Origin: Weeksellaceae bacterium
GTDB lineage: Bacteria > Bacteroidota > Bacteroidia > Flavobacteriales > Weeksellaceae
NCBI GenBank assembly: GCA_028694715.1
Contig: JAQVKJ010000046.1
Location: forward strand, 1 to 8,008
Length of the DNA stretch: 8,008 nucleotides
Reading direction: 5' to 3'
Shown: positions 1-6,721 of the stretch, piece after piece
How the letters are laid out: each line of letters starts with the position of its first letter
Numbering within the stretch: the stretch's first letter is position 1
The notes under the pieces: generated by a model
The model's database searches: none
Told to the model about the DNA's origin: nothing
Seen by the model: the letters and a program-made list of their open reading frames with translations, nothing else
Made by a program: the position numbers and the translations under genes

Positions 1-11
1 AATCAATTAAA

Positions 12-1208
12 ATGTACAGCGAAAAATTTCAAAAACATTTGTCGGATTCTCTGACAGATTTGGAAAACCAAGGATTGTTCAAGAGAGAAAGAATCATTGC
101 TTCCCATCAGGCAGCAGAAATCACGCTACAAGACGGAAGCAAATTGCTGAATTTCTGTGCCAACAATTATTTGGGACTTTCTGACCATCCTGAAGTCATC
201 AAAGCTTCGCAGGACATGTTGGACAAAAGAGGTTACGGCATGTCTTCGGTTCGTTTTATCTGTGGCACACAGGACATTCACAAGGAATTGGAGCAACGAA
301 TCGCGCATTTTCTTGGGATGGAAGACGCCATTCTCTATGCAGCAGCATTTGATGCAAACGGCGGTGTTTTTGAACCTTTGTTTACCGAAGAGGATGCCAT
401 CATTTCTGATGAACTGAATCACGCATCCATCATTGACGGTGTTCGTTTGTGCAAAGCAGCCAGATACCGATACAAAAACAATGACATGGCTGATTTGGAA
501 GAACAATTGAAAGCTGCTTCCGAAAAAAATCACAGATTCAAAATCATCGTAACCGATGGTGTTTTTTCAATGGATGGCATTGTGGCCGATTTGAAAGGCG
601 TTTGTGACTTGGCCGAAAAATACGATGCTTTGGTCATGGTGGATGATTCTCATGCCACCGGTTTCATTGGCAAAACCGGTCGTGGAACCCACGAATATTG
701 CGATGTGATGGGCAGAGTGGATATCATCACCTCCACTTTAGGGAAAGCACTTGGCGGTGCGATGGGTGGATTTACCGCAGCCAAAAAGGAAGTCATCGAA
801 ATGCTCAGACAACGCTCCAGACCTTATTTGTTTTCCAATTCACTGGCTCCAGGCATAGTAGGCGCAGCATTGCATGTTTTTGATTTGTTGGAAAAAAACA
901 CTTCGCTTCGCGACAAAGTGATGGACAATGCAGAATATTTTAGAAATCAAATGAAAGCCGCAGGATTTGATATTCCCGACGGAGATTCAGCTATCGTTCC
1001 TGTGATGCTATACGATGCCAAACTTTCGCAAGTGATGGCAGACAAACTGTTGGATGAAGGAATTTATGTCATCGGGTTTTTCTTTCCGGTGGTACCGAGA
1101 GACAAAGCCAGAATCCGGGTGCAGCTCTCCGCGGCGCATTCCAAAGAACAATTGGACAAAGCCATCGCAGGATTTACAAAAGTTGGTAAAGAATTGGGTG
1201 TGATTTAA
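12..1208 (+). CDS. kbl: Glycine C-acetyltransferase (2-amino-3-ketobutyrate CoA ligase)
   Basis: This cytosolic PLP enzyme of the alpha-oxoamine synthase family converts 2-amino-3-ketobutyrate plus CoA to glycine and acetyl-CoA, the second step of threonine breakdown after threonine dehydrogenase. The 398-residue product has the family's full length. Visible landmarks are the N-terminal [14 protein letters not shown] segment, the [14 protein letters not shown] substrate/PLP region, H137 in NHASIID (expected to stack on the PLP ring), D211-x-x-H214 in DDSHATGF (cofactor contacts), the Kbl-typical GRGTHEYC, and K245 in [10 protein letters not shown] as the Schiff-base lysine. The paralogues BioF and serine palmitoyltransferase share the fold, but the GRGTHEYC stretch and close length match favour Kbl. 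The start has an A-rich leader without a Shine-Dalgarno, usual for Bacteroidota. Any partner tdh gene would lie outside the window, because the downstream neighbour is convergent and unrelated. Confidence 0.95.
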   Translation: MYSEKFQKHLSDSLTDLENQGLFKRERIIASHQAAEITLQDGSKLLNFCANNYLGLSDHPEVIKASQDMLDKRGYGMSSVRFICGTQDIHKELEQRIAHFLGMEDAILYAAAFDANGGVFEPLFTEEDAIISDELNHASIIDGVRLCKAARYRYKNNDMADLEEQLKAASEKNHRFKIIVTDGVFSMDGIVADLKGVCDLAEKYDALVMVDDSHATGFIGKTGRGTHEYCDVMGRVDIITSTLGKALGGAMGGFTAAKKEVIEMLRQRSRPYLFSNSLAPGIVGAALHVFDLLEKNTSLRDKVMDNAEYFRNQMKAAGFDIPDGDSAIVPVMLYDAKLSQVMADKLLDEGIYVIGFFFPVVPRDKARIRVQLSAAHSKEQLDKAIAGFTKVGKELGVI

Positions 1209-1224
1209 CAAATTGAAGACACAT

Positions 1225-1247
1225 AAGTAAGGCACAGTTACTTTTTT
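1225..1247 (+). terminator. Weak intrinsic terminator after kbl
   Basis: A perfect 6-bp stem, AAGTAA (1225-1230) with TTACTT (1238-1243), encloses a 7-base loop, and a six-T run follows at 1242-1247. It starts 17 bases past the kbl stop, in the convergent gap to the methyltransferase gene. The stem has only one G-C pair, so termination strength is uncertain. The remainder of the gap (1248-1316) shows nothing clear. Confidence 0.45.
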
Positions 1248-1316
1248 CATAGGGTTTGTTGAGAATCAGTAGATTGTACAGATTTCATTTTTCGTGATTC
1301 GGAAGCATGATTGGAA

Positions 1317-2030
1317 TTAAGCAGTAATTTCATCATTTAATGTAAGTCTGGCCAAAAATGCATAATCGTCTTTCAGAATTTTTTTGACCTGAAAACCATT
1401 TTTGAGTGCTGACTTTTTCAAGGTATCAATATCCATATAAAGCATAGTAAACGGGTCTTCTTTCTCACCTTTGTATGTCACATAATATTGAATTTCACCA
1501 TAATATTGATATTTTGGCATGATGACTCCATCTTCGTTTCCATACATATAAATAATGTCTGTACTATCAATCAGGATTTGTCCTCCGGGATTGAGCAACG
1601 ATTTCAATTTCTGCAAATACACATCGGCCTTGGAAATATTTTCAAAAATACCTGTCCCATTCATCATCATCAAAATACTGTCATAAGTTCCCTGATCAAA
1701 ATCGAGCAAATGACAGCAAATCGCCTTTTTAATACCTCGTGCACGACATACTTCAATGGATAATGGCGAAACATCCAAGGCGGTCACATCCAGTTTTTTT
1801 TCATTCTGAAGATAAATGCTGTGTGCACCGGCTGCGGCACCAACATCCAGCACCTTCCCGTGGGCAAGTTCCATTGCTTTTTGTTCAACTGGAGGCATTT
1901 GGGCGAAAGTTCTGAAAAGATAATCCACGGGCAGAATATCTTGCTCAGATACCGAAGTTTCGGTCAAAATGTCTTCGGGATGATTGTTGTGGAAATAATC
2001 CCAAATCGCTTTTCCCATCAGGTCTTTCAT
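1317..2030 (-). CDS. Class I SAM-dependent methyltransferase, substrate unknown
   Basis: The product is a probable cytosolic Rossmann-fold methyltransferase of 237 residues. The SAM-binding motif I is VLDVGAAAGAH at about residues 60-70, and the acidic ribose-binding residue is D86 in LDVTALDVS. A motif IV-like stretch, DSILMMMNGTGIF, follows, then the family-typical L-x-PGGQILIDSTD strand. The substrate is not evident. The N-terminal 55 residues (WDYF, a TETSVSEQDILPVDYLFR-like segment) look like a substrate-side helical cap, and the C-terminus has an unusual tyrosine-rich segment (PKYQYYGEIQYYVTY). The frame is open upstream to 2087, but a start at 2030 is preferred. The extra 19 residues are hydrophobic and non-conserved in type, and a promoter-like TAATTTTG lies inside that extension. 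It is transcribed alone, convergent with kbl and divergent from the basic secreted protein. Confidence 0.85.
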   Translation of the reverse strand: MKDLMGKAIWDYFHNNHPEDILTETSVSEQDILPVDYLFRTFAQMPPVEQKAMELAHGKVLDVGAAAGAHSIYLQNEKKLDVTALDVSPLSIEVCRARGIKKAICCHLLDFDQGTYDSILMMMNGTGIFENISKADVYLQKLKSLLNPGGQILIDSTDIIYMYGNEDGVIMPKYQYYGEIQYYVTYKGEKEDPFTMLYMDIDTLKKSALKNGFQVKKILKDDYAFLARLTLNDEITA

Positions 2031-2045
2031 CAAAAAAAATTTGAC

Positions 2046-2053
2046 CAAAATTA
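2046..2053 (-). promoter_or_regulatory. Candidate -7 promoter box of the methyltransferase gene
   Basis: On the - strand the sequence reads TAATTTTG, an exact match to the Bacteroidetes -7 consensus TAnnTTTG, ending 15 bases before the ATG at 2030. A proper TTTG -33 element is not visible; the best candidate is a weak TTTA 23 bases further upstream. The short implied leader supports translation from 2030 rather than from 2087. Confidence 0.45.
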
Positions 2054-2118
2054 GCAAGATTTTTATTGTTAATAAAGGATTTGTCACTGAAAGTGTCGAA
2101 TGTACCCATGCCCGTTTT

Positions 2119-2126
2119 TAAATTTG
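2119..2126 (+). promoter_or_regulatory. Candidate -7 promoter box of the basic secreted protein
   Basis: TAAATTTG matches the Bacteroidetes -7 consensus TAnnTTTG and lies 48 bases before the ATG at 2175. That would give a leader of roughly 40 bases. No TTG element is seen at the usual 17-23 base distance upstream, so the call rests on one box and on its position between divergent genes. Confidence 0.35.
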
Positions 2127-2174
2127 GTATGGTGCTTGCCAATGTTTCATCAAATGACATTAAAAAAGTAAAAA

Positions 2175-2609
2175 ATGAAAAAGTTAATCACACTCAGTCT
2201 AATCAGCTTTGGACTCGGTTTTGGACTGGCGCAACAAAAAGAATCTGACGACGAAAGAGTCGCTAATAAAATGGAGAGCAATAGCATTCAAAAACAAAAA
2301 TCTGACGAAATTAAACGAGCTGATTTACAAAGCAATGAATGGAAACGCAAGAAGAAAGCAGCAATGAAGAACAATTCAAAAAGTGCCAAAGATTACAAAA
2401 AAAGTAAAAAGAAAGGTCTTTCAGGTGATGTGCAAACCAGAAGCAGAGCAAAAGCACACTCAAAACGCAACCGAGTGATGCAAAATAAAGACCTAAACTC
2501 AAACAGAGAAAGGTCTGCTGAAATGGATGCAGCGAGAAAGAGAGAATTTCAAAAAAGAGCTGAAACAAAAAAACAGTTAGAAGCAAGAACTGAAAATGAA
2601 AACCGATAA
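2175..2609 (+). CDS. Small exported, extremely Lys/Arg-rich protein of unknown function
   Basis: I do not recognise a family. The 144-residue product opens with a clear Sec signal peptide: MKK, a hydrophobic run rich in Leu, Ile and Gly, and probable cleavage near GLAQ-Q at about residue 20. The mature part of about 124 residues is almost entirely hydrophilic. I count 38 Lys+Arg (about 30%) against about 20 Asp+Glu, with one Trp, one Tyr, one Phe and no Cys. Lys/Arg clusters (KRKKK, KKSKKK) fill the middle, and charged repeats in the last third (ERSAEMDAARKREFQKRAETKKQLEAR) suggest helix or coiled coil. Such a protein could be periplasmic or surface-bound and bind nucleic acid or acidic polysaccharide, but this is inference from composition only. 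The signal peptide fixes the start. A strong terminator follows, so it is probably a single-gene transcript. Confidence 0.75.
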   Translation: MKKLITLSLISFGLGFGLAQQKESDDERVANKMESNSIQKQKSDEIKRADLQSNEWKRKKKAAMKNNSKSAKDYKKSKKKGLSGDVQTRSRAKAHSKRNRVMQNKDLNSNRERSAEMDAARKREFQKRAETKKQLEARTENENR

Positions 2610-2666
2610 AATAGTCCAGGTTTTTTTTACAGATTCCTTGTGAAATTTGTCCGAAAAACTGATATT

Positions 2667-2703
2667 AGCCCAATCAAGTTGAATGCCTGATTGGGCTTTT
2701 TTT
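2667..2703 (+). terminator. Strong intrinsic terminator hairpin
   Basis: A perfect 10-bp stem, AGCCCAATCA (2667-2676) with TGATTGGGCT (2688-2697), has an 11-base loop and is followed by seven T residues (2697-2703). It lies 57 bases after the stop of the basic secreted protein and probably ends that transcript. It also ends only 11 bases before the start codon of the serine hydrolase reading frame, so it may sit inside that gene's leader. Confidence 0.85.
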
Positions 2704-2714
2704 AATTATATCCA

Positions 2715-4265
2715 ATGAAGTCTTTTTATACTATTTTATTTTTTATCGTTTCTTTGCCAATCTGGATTACAGCCCAGGAAATACCGGAATCCAAAGTGGA
2801 TGAAGTCGTACAAAAAACGCTTTAATCATTTAATGTTCCCGGAATTGCGGTCGGAATTATTCATGATGGAAAAGTAGTGTTGGCCAAAGGCTATGGAGTG
2901 TCAAGCATCAATACAGGCAAAAAAATTAATTCAGAAACCAATTTCGGTATCGCATCCAATTCAAAAGCTTTTACGACCACCGCACTGGCCTTGCTGGTTG
3001 ACCAGAAAAAACTCGATTGGGACGACAAAGTAAAAAAGTACATTCCTGAATTCAAAATGTACAATGAATATGTCACCGAAGAATTCACCATCCGTGACCT
3101 ACTGACACACCGCAGCGGTCTGGGATTGGGTGCTGGAGATTTGATGGTTTGGCCGGATGGACATAACTTTACTCCCGAAGATATCATCAGAAATATTCAA
3201 CATCTGAAACCAGTTTCGGGATTCAGAACCAAATATGACTACGACAATTTGCTCTATATCATCGCTGGCGAGGTGATAGAACGGGTTTCGGGTCTGTCGT
3301 GGACTACATTTATTGAACAGAATTTTCTGATTCCTCTCGAAATGAACCGTACAGGTGCAAGTTGGAATGTGCTGAAAGACAAGTCAAATGTCATCGACCC
3401 ACATGTGCCTGTTGATGGGAAATTAAAAGTAATCGACCGTTATACCAATTCAATTTTTGACGCTGCCGCTGGACTGTATTCCAATGTTGATGATCTTGCC
3501 AAATGGGTACAGTTTCAATTAAATTACGGAAAAACCCATAAGGGTGAACAACTGGTTTCCGAAAAACAAATGAGACAGCTAACAAGGCCACAGACCCTAC
3601 TCCCAAATGTTACAAGAGAACCCTACAATACACTTTTCAGAGCATACGGACTTGGCTTTCATTTGCAGGATGTGAATGGGAAACTCGAAGTTTCACATAC
3701 CGGTGGATTGGAGGGAATCGTTACCCAGATTGTTATGTATCCCCAACTCAATCTCGGAATCATTGTATTGACTAACCAGCAGGCTGGGGCAGCATTCATG
3801 GCAATTTCAAACAGCATCAAAGACCATTATTTGGGATTGTCGTGGAAAGATTGGGTGGATGAATACAAAACCTTGATAGACAAAAGAATGGGTGATGCAG
3901 ATGCAATTACAGCCGAGGTTTGGAATACGGTAGAGAAAAATATAAAGCACAAAACGGAGTATGAGGACAGTATTCCGGGAGTGTACACCGACCCATGGTT
4001 CGGTGATGTGAACATCAGTTTGCACAATGGAAAACTCAGATTCGAATCCGAGCGCTCCTCTCAACTGAAAGGCGATATGTTTTATTACAAAGAGGATTCA
4101 TTTGCGGTGAAATGGGACAATCCATACCTGCATGCAGATGCCTTTGTATTTTTGGAAATCAGCAAAGGAGAGGTAAAAGGTTTTAAAATGGCACCGATTT
4201 CACCAATGACAGATTTTAGTTATGATTTTCAAGACCTCGATTTTGTGAAAACAACGGATGACTGA
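2715..4265 (+). pseudogene. Exported serine hydrolase (class C beta-lactamase/PBP fold, DUF3471-like tail) with in-frame TAA at codon 37
   Basis: Reading from the ATG at 2715 gives a signal peptide (MKSFYTILFF..., cleavage near ITAQ-E at about residue 21), then 15 residues, then TAA at 2823-2825. The same frame continues uninterrupted to 4265 (516 codons in all). SFNVPGIAVGI directly after the stop is the normal start of the Beta-lactamase domain, so homology spans the stop. Catalytic motifs are all present: S81-N-S-K84 (SxxK), Y176-D-N178 (YxN) and H328-T-G330 (the KTG equivalent). The tail from about residue 420 (SIPGVYTDPWFGDVNIS...) resembles DUF3471. Such proteins are periplasmic D-Ala peptidases or esterases; the substrate here is unknown. 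No in-frame ATG follows the stop before the domain. The first alternative start, GTG at 2877, would give 462 residues without a signal peptide and without the first strand, so probably non-functional. The intact remainder implies a recent mutation or a sequence error. Confidence 0.85.
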
Positions 4266-4309
4266 TCACCATTGGCAGACATTTTTACAACTCATCCTCT
4301 GAATTCAAC

Positions 4310-4336
4310 GATTCATCTTTTTAATTTTTGATTCAT
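4310..4336 (+). repeat. Direct repeat GATTCAT x2, candidate LytTR operator
   Basis: GATTCAT occurs at 4310-4316 and 4330-4336, 20 bp start to start. LytTR-domain regulators generally bind two direct half-sites about two helical turns apart, and this operon encodes such a regulator. The second copy overlaps the last base of the candidate -33 TTTG. A single 7-mer is expected about once by chance in 8 kb on both strands, so the spacing and position carry the argument, not the motif itself. Confidence 0.35.
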
Positions 4337-4357
4337 GAAAGCTTGTGATGAAATTTG
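4327..4357 (+). promoter_or_regulatory. Candidate promoter of the TPR / histidine kinase / LytTR operon
   Basis: TTTG (4327-4330) is separated by 19 bases from GAAATTTG (4350-4357). This resembles the Bacteroidetes promoter TTTG-N17-23-TAnnTTTG, except for GA in place of TA. Transcription would begin near 4364, about 20 bases before the ATG at 4386. That supports 4386 over the upstream in-frame ATG at 4335, which would lie ahead of the transcript start. Confidence 0.4.
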
Positions 4358-4385
4358 TCCTAACAAATCACAAAAACCCAATGTT

Positions 4386-5024
4386 ATGCAAAAATTAATC
4401 ATCATTCTCAGTGTACTGCTCCTCGGACTCTTTTGTCCTGCCAAAGGACAAACCAACTATGAAACCCAAATGAAGTTGGCGTTGGAAGAATTTTCCGAAG
4501 CCCAGCAATTCGAACAATTGGATAGTGTTGCCATGCATTTCGATGAAATTGCAGTTAAACATCCCGACAATTGGTTGCCGCTCTATTATTCAATGCTCTC
4601 AAAAACTCTTCAAGCCTTTGAAATGAATAAAAAACAAGCCATTGAAGTTTCAAATGAAATGGAGAAAGACTACGATCTACTGCTGACACTCGATCCGGAT
4701 ATGTCAGAAGCTTTGACTCTCAGAGGCTTTTTCAGAACCATCAAACTCGACAAAGACCCGCAGACCTATGGAATGGTATTGCCGTCAGCCATCATTTATG
4801 ATTACAATGAAGCCATCCTTCTAAACCCTGAAAATCCACGGGCTTTGTACATGTTGGCCTATTTCAACATCAGATCAGCTCCTTTTTACGGCAAAGATCC
4901 CAAACAATACTGTCCGATGCTAAACGAAGCCAAACAATTGTACAGCAAAGAATCCAAAGTACTCGAACCCACTTGGGGAGAAGAACACCTCGATGAAATA
5001 ATCAAAACCGAATGCACAGAATAA
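4386..5024 (+). CDS. Exported TPR-like protein at the head of the two-component operon
   Basis: The 212-residue product begins with a signal peptide: MQK, then a long Ile/Leu core (IIILSVLLLGLF), with likely cleavage near AKGQ-T at about residue 22. The rest is helical and TPR-like. Helix-pair landmarks include WLPLYYSMLSK, YDLLLTLDPDMSEALTLRGF and a clear TPR-style unit YNEAILLNPENPRALYMLAY, and the C-terminus (AKQLYSKE...PTWGEEHLDEI) is also typical of such proteins. It probably acts in the periplasm as a protein-binding scaffold. No catalytic motif is seen. The start at 4386 is chosen because it places the signal peptide at the N-terminus; an in-frame ATG at 4335 would add 17 polar residues before it. 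Only 24 bases separate it from the kinase gene, so it is probably co-transcribed and may modulate or report to the sensor. That link is inference from position. Confidence 0.8.
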   Translation: MQKLIIILSVLLLGLFCPAKGQTNYETQMKLALEEFSEAQQFEQLDSVAMHFDEIAVKHPDNWLPLYYSMLSKTLQAFEMNKKQAIEVSNEMEKDYDLLLTLDPDMSEALTLRGFFRTIKLDKDPQTYGMVLPSAIIYDYNEAILLNPENPRALYMLAYFNIRSAPFYGKDPKQYCPMLNEAKQLYSKESKVLEPTWGEEHLDEIIKTECTE

Positions 5025-5048
5025 TGACCAAATCAAGCGGATAACCCA

Positions 5049-6410
5049 ATGAAAAGCATCAAAGAACATATCATTTACATACTGATTATAACACTCATCG
5101 TTAGTTTAATCAATCTGTTGATTTATTTTCTGAACAAAGGTTCATTGCCTGATGTGTTAACAGCTATAGAATTCATTGGCTGGTCGGTATATTTCACTGT
5201 GGGGCTTTATCTGGTAAATGTACCTGTCAGCAAATGGGTGCAGAGAAATTTCCCGGGATTTGACTTGAAAAACATTGTACTGAAATTGCTATTGGGGACC
5301 ATCGGAAGTGCAGTGGTGAGTTTGATTTTCGGTTCATTGCTTTATTTCATGATGATGCTATGGTACGGCATACCGGGAGAAGAACTGCTAAAACAGTATT
5401 TTACGGCACAAACCCAAGAGAACATTCAGCTTATAATTTGGTTCTCTGTCACCGTGGCAGCAGTTTTCCATACTGCTGCCTTGATTCAAAACCATCAAAC
5501 GGGACAGTTGGAAGTGCAACAACAAAAAGTCAGCAGGATTTCCACACGACATGAATCACTAAAATCACAAATCAGTTCTCATTTTTTGTTCAATAGTCTG
5601 AATGTACTGACCGGATTGATTGAAGAGAACCAGGACAAAGCACAGGAATTTGTAGCCGATCTTTCTTCGGTCTACAGGTATGTACTCGAACAGAAAGACA
5701 AAGAATGGGTCTCCATCAGAGAAGAAATTGATTTCTGCAGAACTTATATGGAACTGATTCAGAAACGCTTTGAGGATGGTTTGTTTTTTGAAATTGAAGG
5801 AGATTTCAAAGAAGATGATATCATCGCACCACTGACATTACAAATATTGATTGAAAATTGCATCAAACACAACCGGATTTCATCAGAAGAAACATTGCAT
5901 ATAAAGGTATATACAAAGGACAATTATCTGCTGGTGAAAAATAATTTACAACACAAAAAACAATTGAACCCTACCACAGGCAAAGGCCTGAAACACATAT
6001 TGAGCCGATACAAGGGCTTTGAAAATAAAGTTGAAATTCTTCAGCAGAACGGAGAATTCACAGTCAAAATACCATTAATCACAAAAAATCACAGCATTAT
6101 GGAAGCACATAAAAATTACACAGAAGAAGAATACAGACAAGCAAAAGAAAGAGTAGAAGAATTGCAAGGATTCTACTGGAATTTGGCAAGTTACATCATC
6201 ATCAATGCATTTCTTGCATTCCTGGACATCAGGGAGGACGGACACTACAATTGGGCGTTCTGGCCACTGATCGGATGGGGCATAGGTGTGACCTTTCACG
6301 CAATCAATGTTTTTGGAATTTTCAATTCTTCTGACTGGAAAAACAGAATGATTCAGAAAGAACTCGACAAAAGAAAACAAGAAAGAGATTTATTTGATTC
6401 TAACCATTAA
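5049..6410 (+). CDS. LytS-type membrane sensor histidine kinase with C-terminal 2TM domain
   Basis: This 453-residue inner-membrane kinase should phosphorylate the LytTR regulator encoded downstream. It has four predicted membrane helices (about 8-28, 40-58, 76-106, 127-147), then a coiled linker (about 150-170). The His_kinase domain (PF06580 type) follows with H178 in SSHFLFNSLNVL as phospho-acceptor, the N-box ILIENCIKHN (E269, N270, H274, N275), and the G-box G311-K-G-L-K-H-I. The kinase ends near residue 345 (EFTVKIPLI). Residues 351-453 form a 2TM domain (PF13239 type): EEYRQAKERV, helices about 376-393 and 402-422, WAFWPLIGWG, HAINVFGIF, and a basic tail. The kinase core therefore lies between two membrane blocks. 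An in-frame ATG at 6099 could also start the 2TM part alone. No separate sensory domain is visible, so the N-terminal helices probably sense the signal. Confidence 0.88.
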   Translation: MKSIKEHIIYILIITLIVSLINLLIYFLNKGSLPDVLTAIEFIGWSVYFTVGLYLVNVPVSKWVQRNFPGFDLKNIVLKLLLGTIGSAVVSLIFGSLLYFMMMLWYGIPGEELLKQYFTAQTQENIQLIIWFSVTVAAVFHTAALIQNHQTGQLEVQQQKVSRISTRHESLKSQISSHFLFNSLNVLTGLIEENQDKAQEFVADLSSVYRYVLEQKDKEWVSIREEIDFCRTYMELIQKRFEDGLFFEIEGDFKEDDIIAPLTLQILIENCIKHNRISSEETLHIKVYTKDNYLLVKNNLQHKKQLNPTTGKGLKHILSRYKGFENKVEILQQNGEFTVKIPLITKNHSIMEAHKNYTEEEYRQAKERVEELQGFYWNLASYIIINAFLAFLDIREDGHYNWAFWPLIGWGIGVTFHAINVFGIFNSSDWKNRMIQKELDKRKQERDLFDSNH

Positions 6411-6421
6411 TCAACCGAACC

Positions 6422-6721
6422 ATGAAAAAAGATTATTCCAAAACCAGCAATGCTGAATACAACAGGGCCAGAGACAAAGTAAACAAAAAAATAGGATTCT
6501 TCGCGCATCTAACAGTTTATGTTTGTGTCAATTTATTTTTTCACATCATTAACTGGGCAGAAGGAGATGCATACTGGGCATTCTATCCGCTGCTATTTTG
6601 GGGACTCGGGCTGGGAATCCACTATTTGAATGTCTTTGATGTCTTCGAAAAAACAGAGTGGAAAAGAAAAAGGATTGAAAAAATGATAGAGAAACAAAGA
6701 GAAAAATCAAGGCGACAATGA
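6422..6721 (+). CDS. Small 2TM-domain membrane protein
   Basis: The 99-residue product is essentially one 2TM domain. It comprises an amphipathic N-terminal helix (EYNRARDKVNKKIGF, residues 12-26), two membrane helices (about 27-44 and 52-72) joined by a short WAEGDAYWAF linker, and a very basic cytoplasmic tail (WKRKRIEKMIEKQREKSRRQ). It is a paralogue of the C-terminal part of the preceding kinase. Both share the pattern EYxxAxxxV, GF, xYxxxN, WAFxPLxxWGxG, HxxNVFxxF and WKxRxIxK. The function of 2TM domains is not established. Location between kinase and regulator suggests a membrane partner of the kinase, for example a subunit that modulates or anchors it. The gene starts 11 bases after the kinase stop, and its TGA overlaps the regulator's ATG by four bases (ATGA), so translation of the two is probably coupled. 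Confidence 0.85.
   Translation: MKKDYSKTSNAEYNRARDKVNKKIGFFAHLTVYVCVNLFFHIINWAEGDAYWAFYPLLFWGLGLGIHYLNVFDVFEKTEWKRKRIEKMIEKQREKSRRQ

Noticed and set aside
126..533. Antisense open frame within kbl
   Set aside because: It is a shadow of a clearly conserved gene, with a Cys/Phe-rich composition and no recognisable motif.
2031..2087. Longer start for the methyltransferase at 2087 (19 extra residues)
   Set aside because: The added residues are a low-complexity hydrophobic run encoded by AT-rich intergenic DNA that contains a promoter-like TAATTTTG. The methyltransferase fold is complete from 2030.
2877..4265. Serine hydrolase as a normal gene starting at GTG 2877
   Set aside because: The coding similarity extends upstream through VPGIAVGI to a signal peptide at 2715. 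A GTG start would remove the export signal and the first strand of the domain.
4335..4385. Start of the TPR gene at ATG 4335
   Set aside because: It would put 17 polar residues before a textbook signal peptide and lies upstream of the likely transcription start.
4419..4436. Lipoprotein signal at C17 of the TPR protein
   Set aside because: The residues before the cysteine (L-G-L-F-C) do not fit the lipobox, which needs a small residue just before Cys. Ordinary signal peptidase cleavage near AKGQ is more likely.
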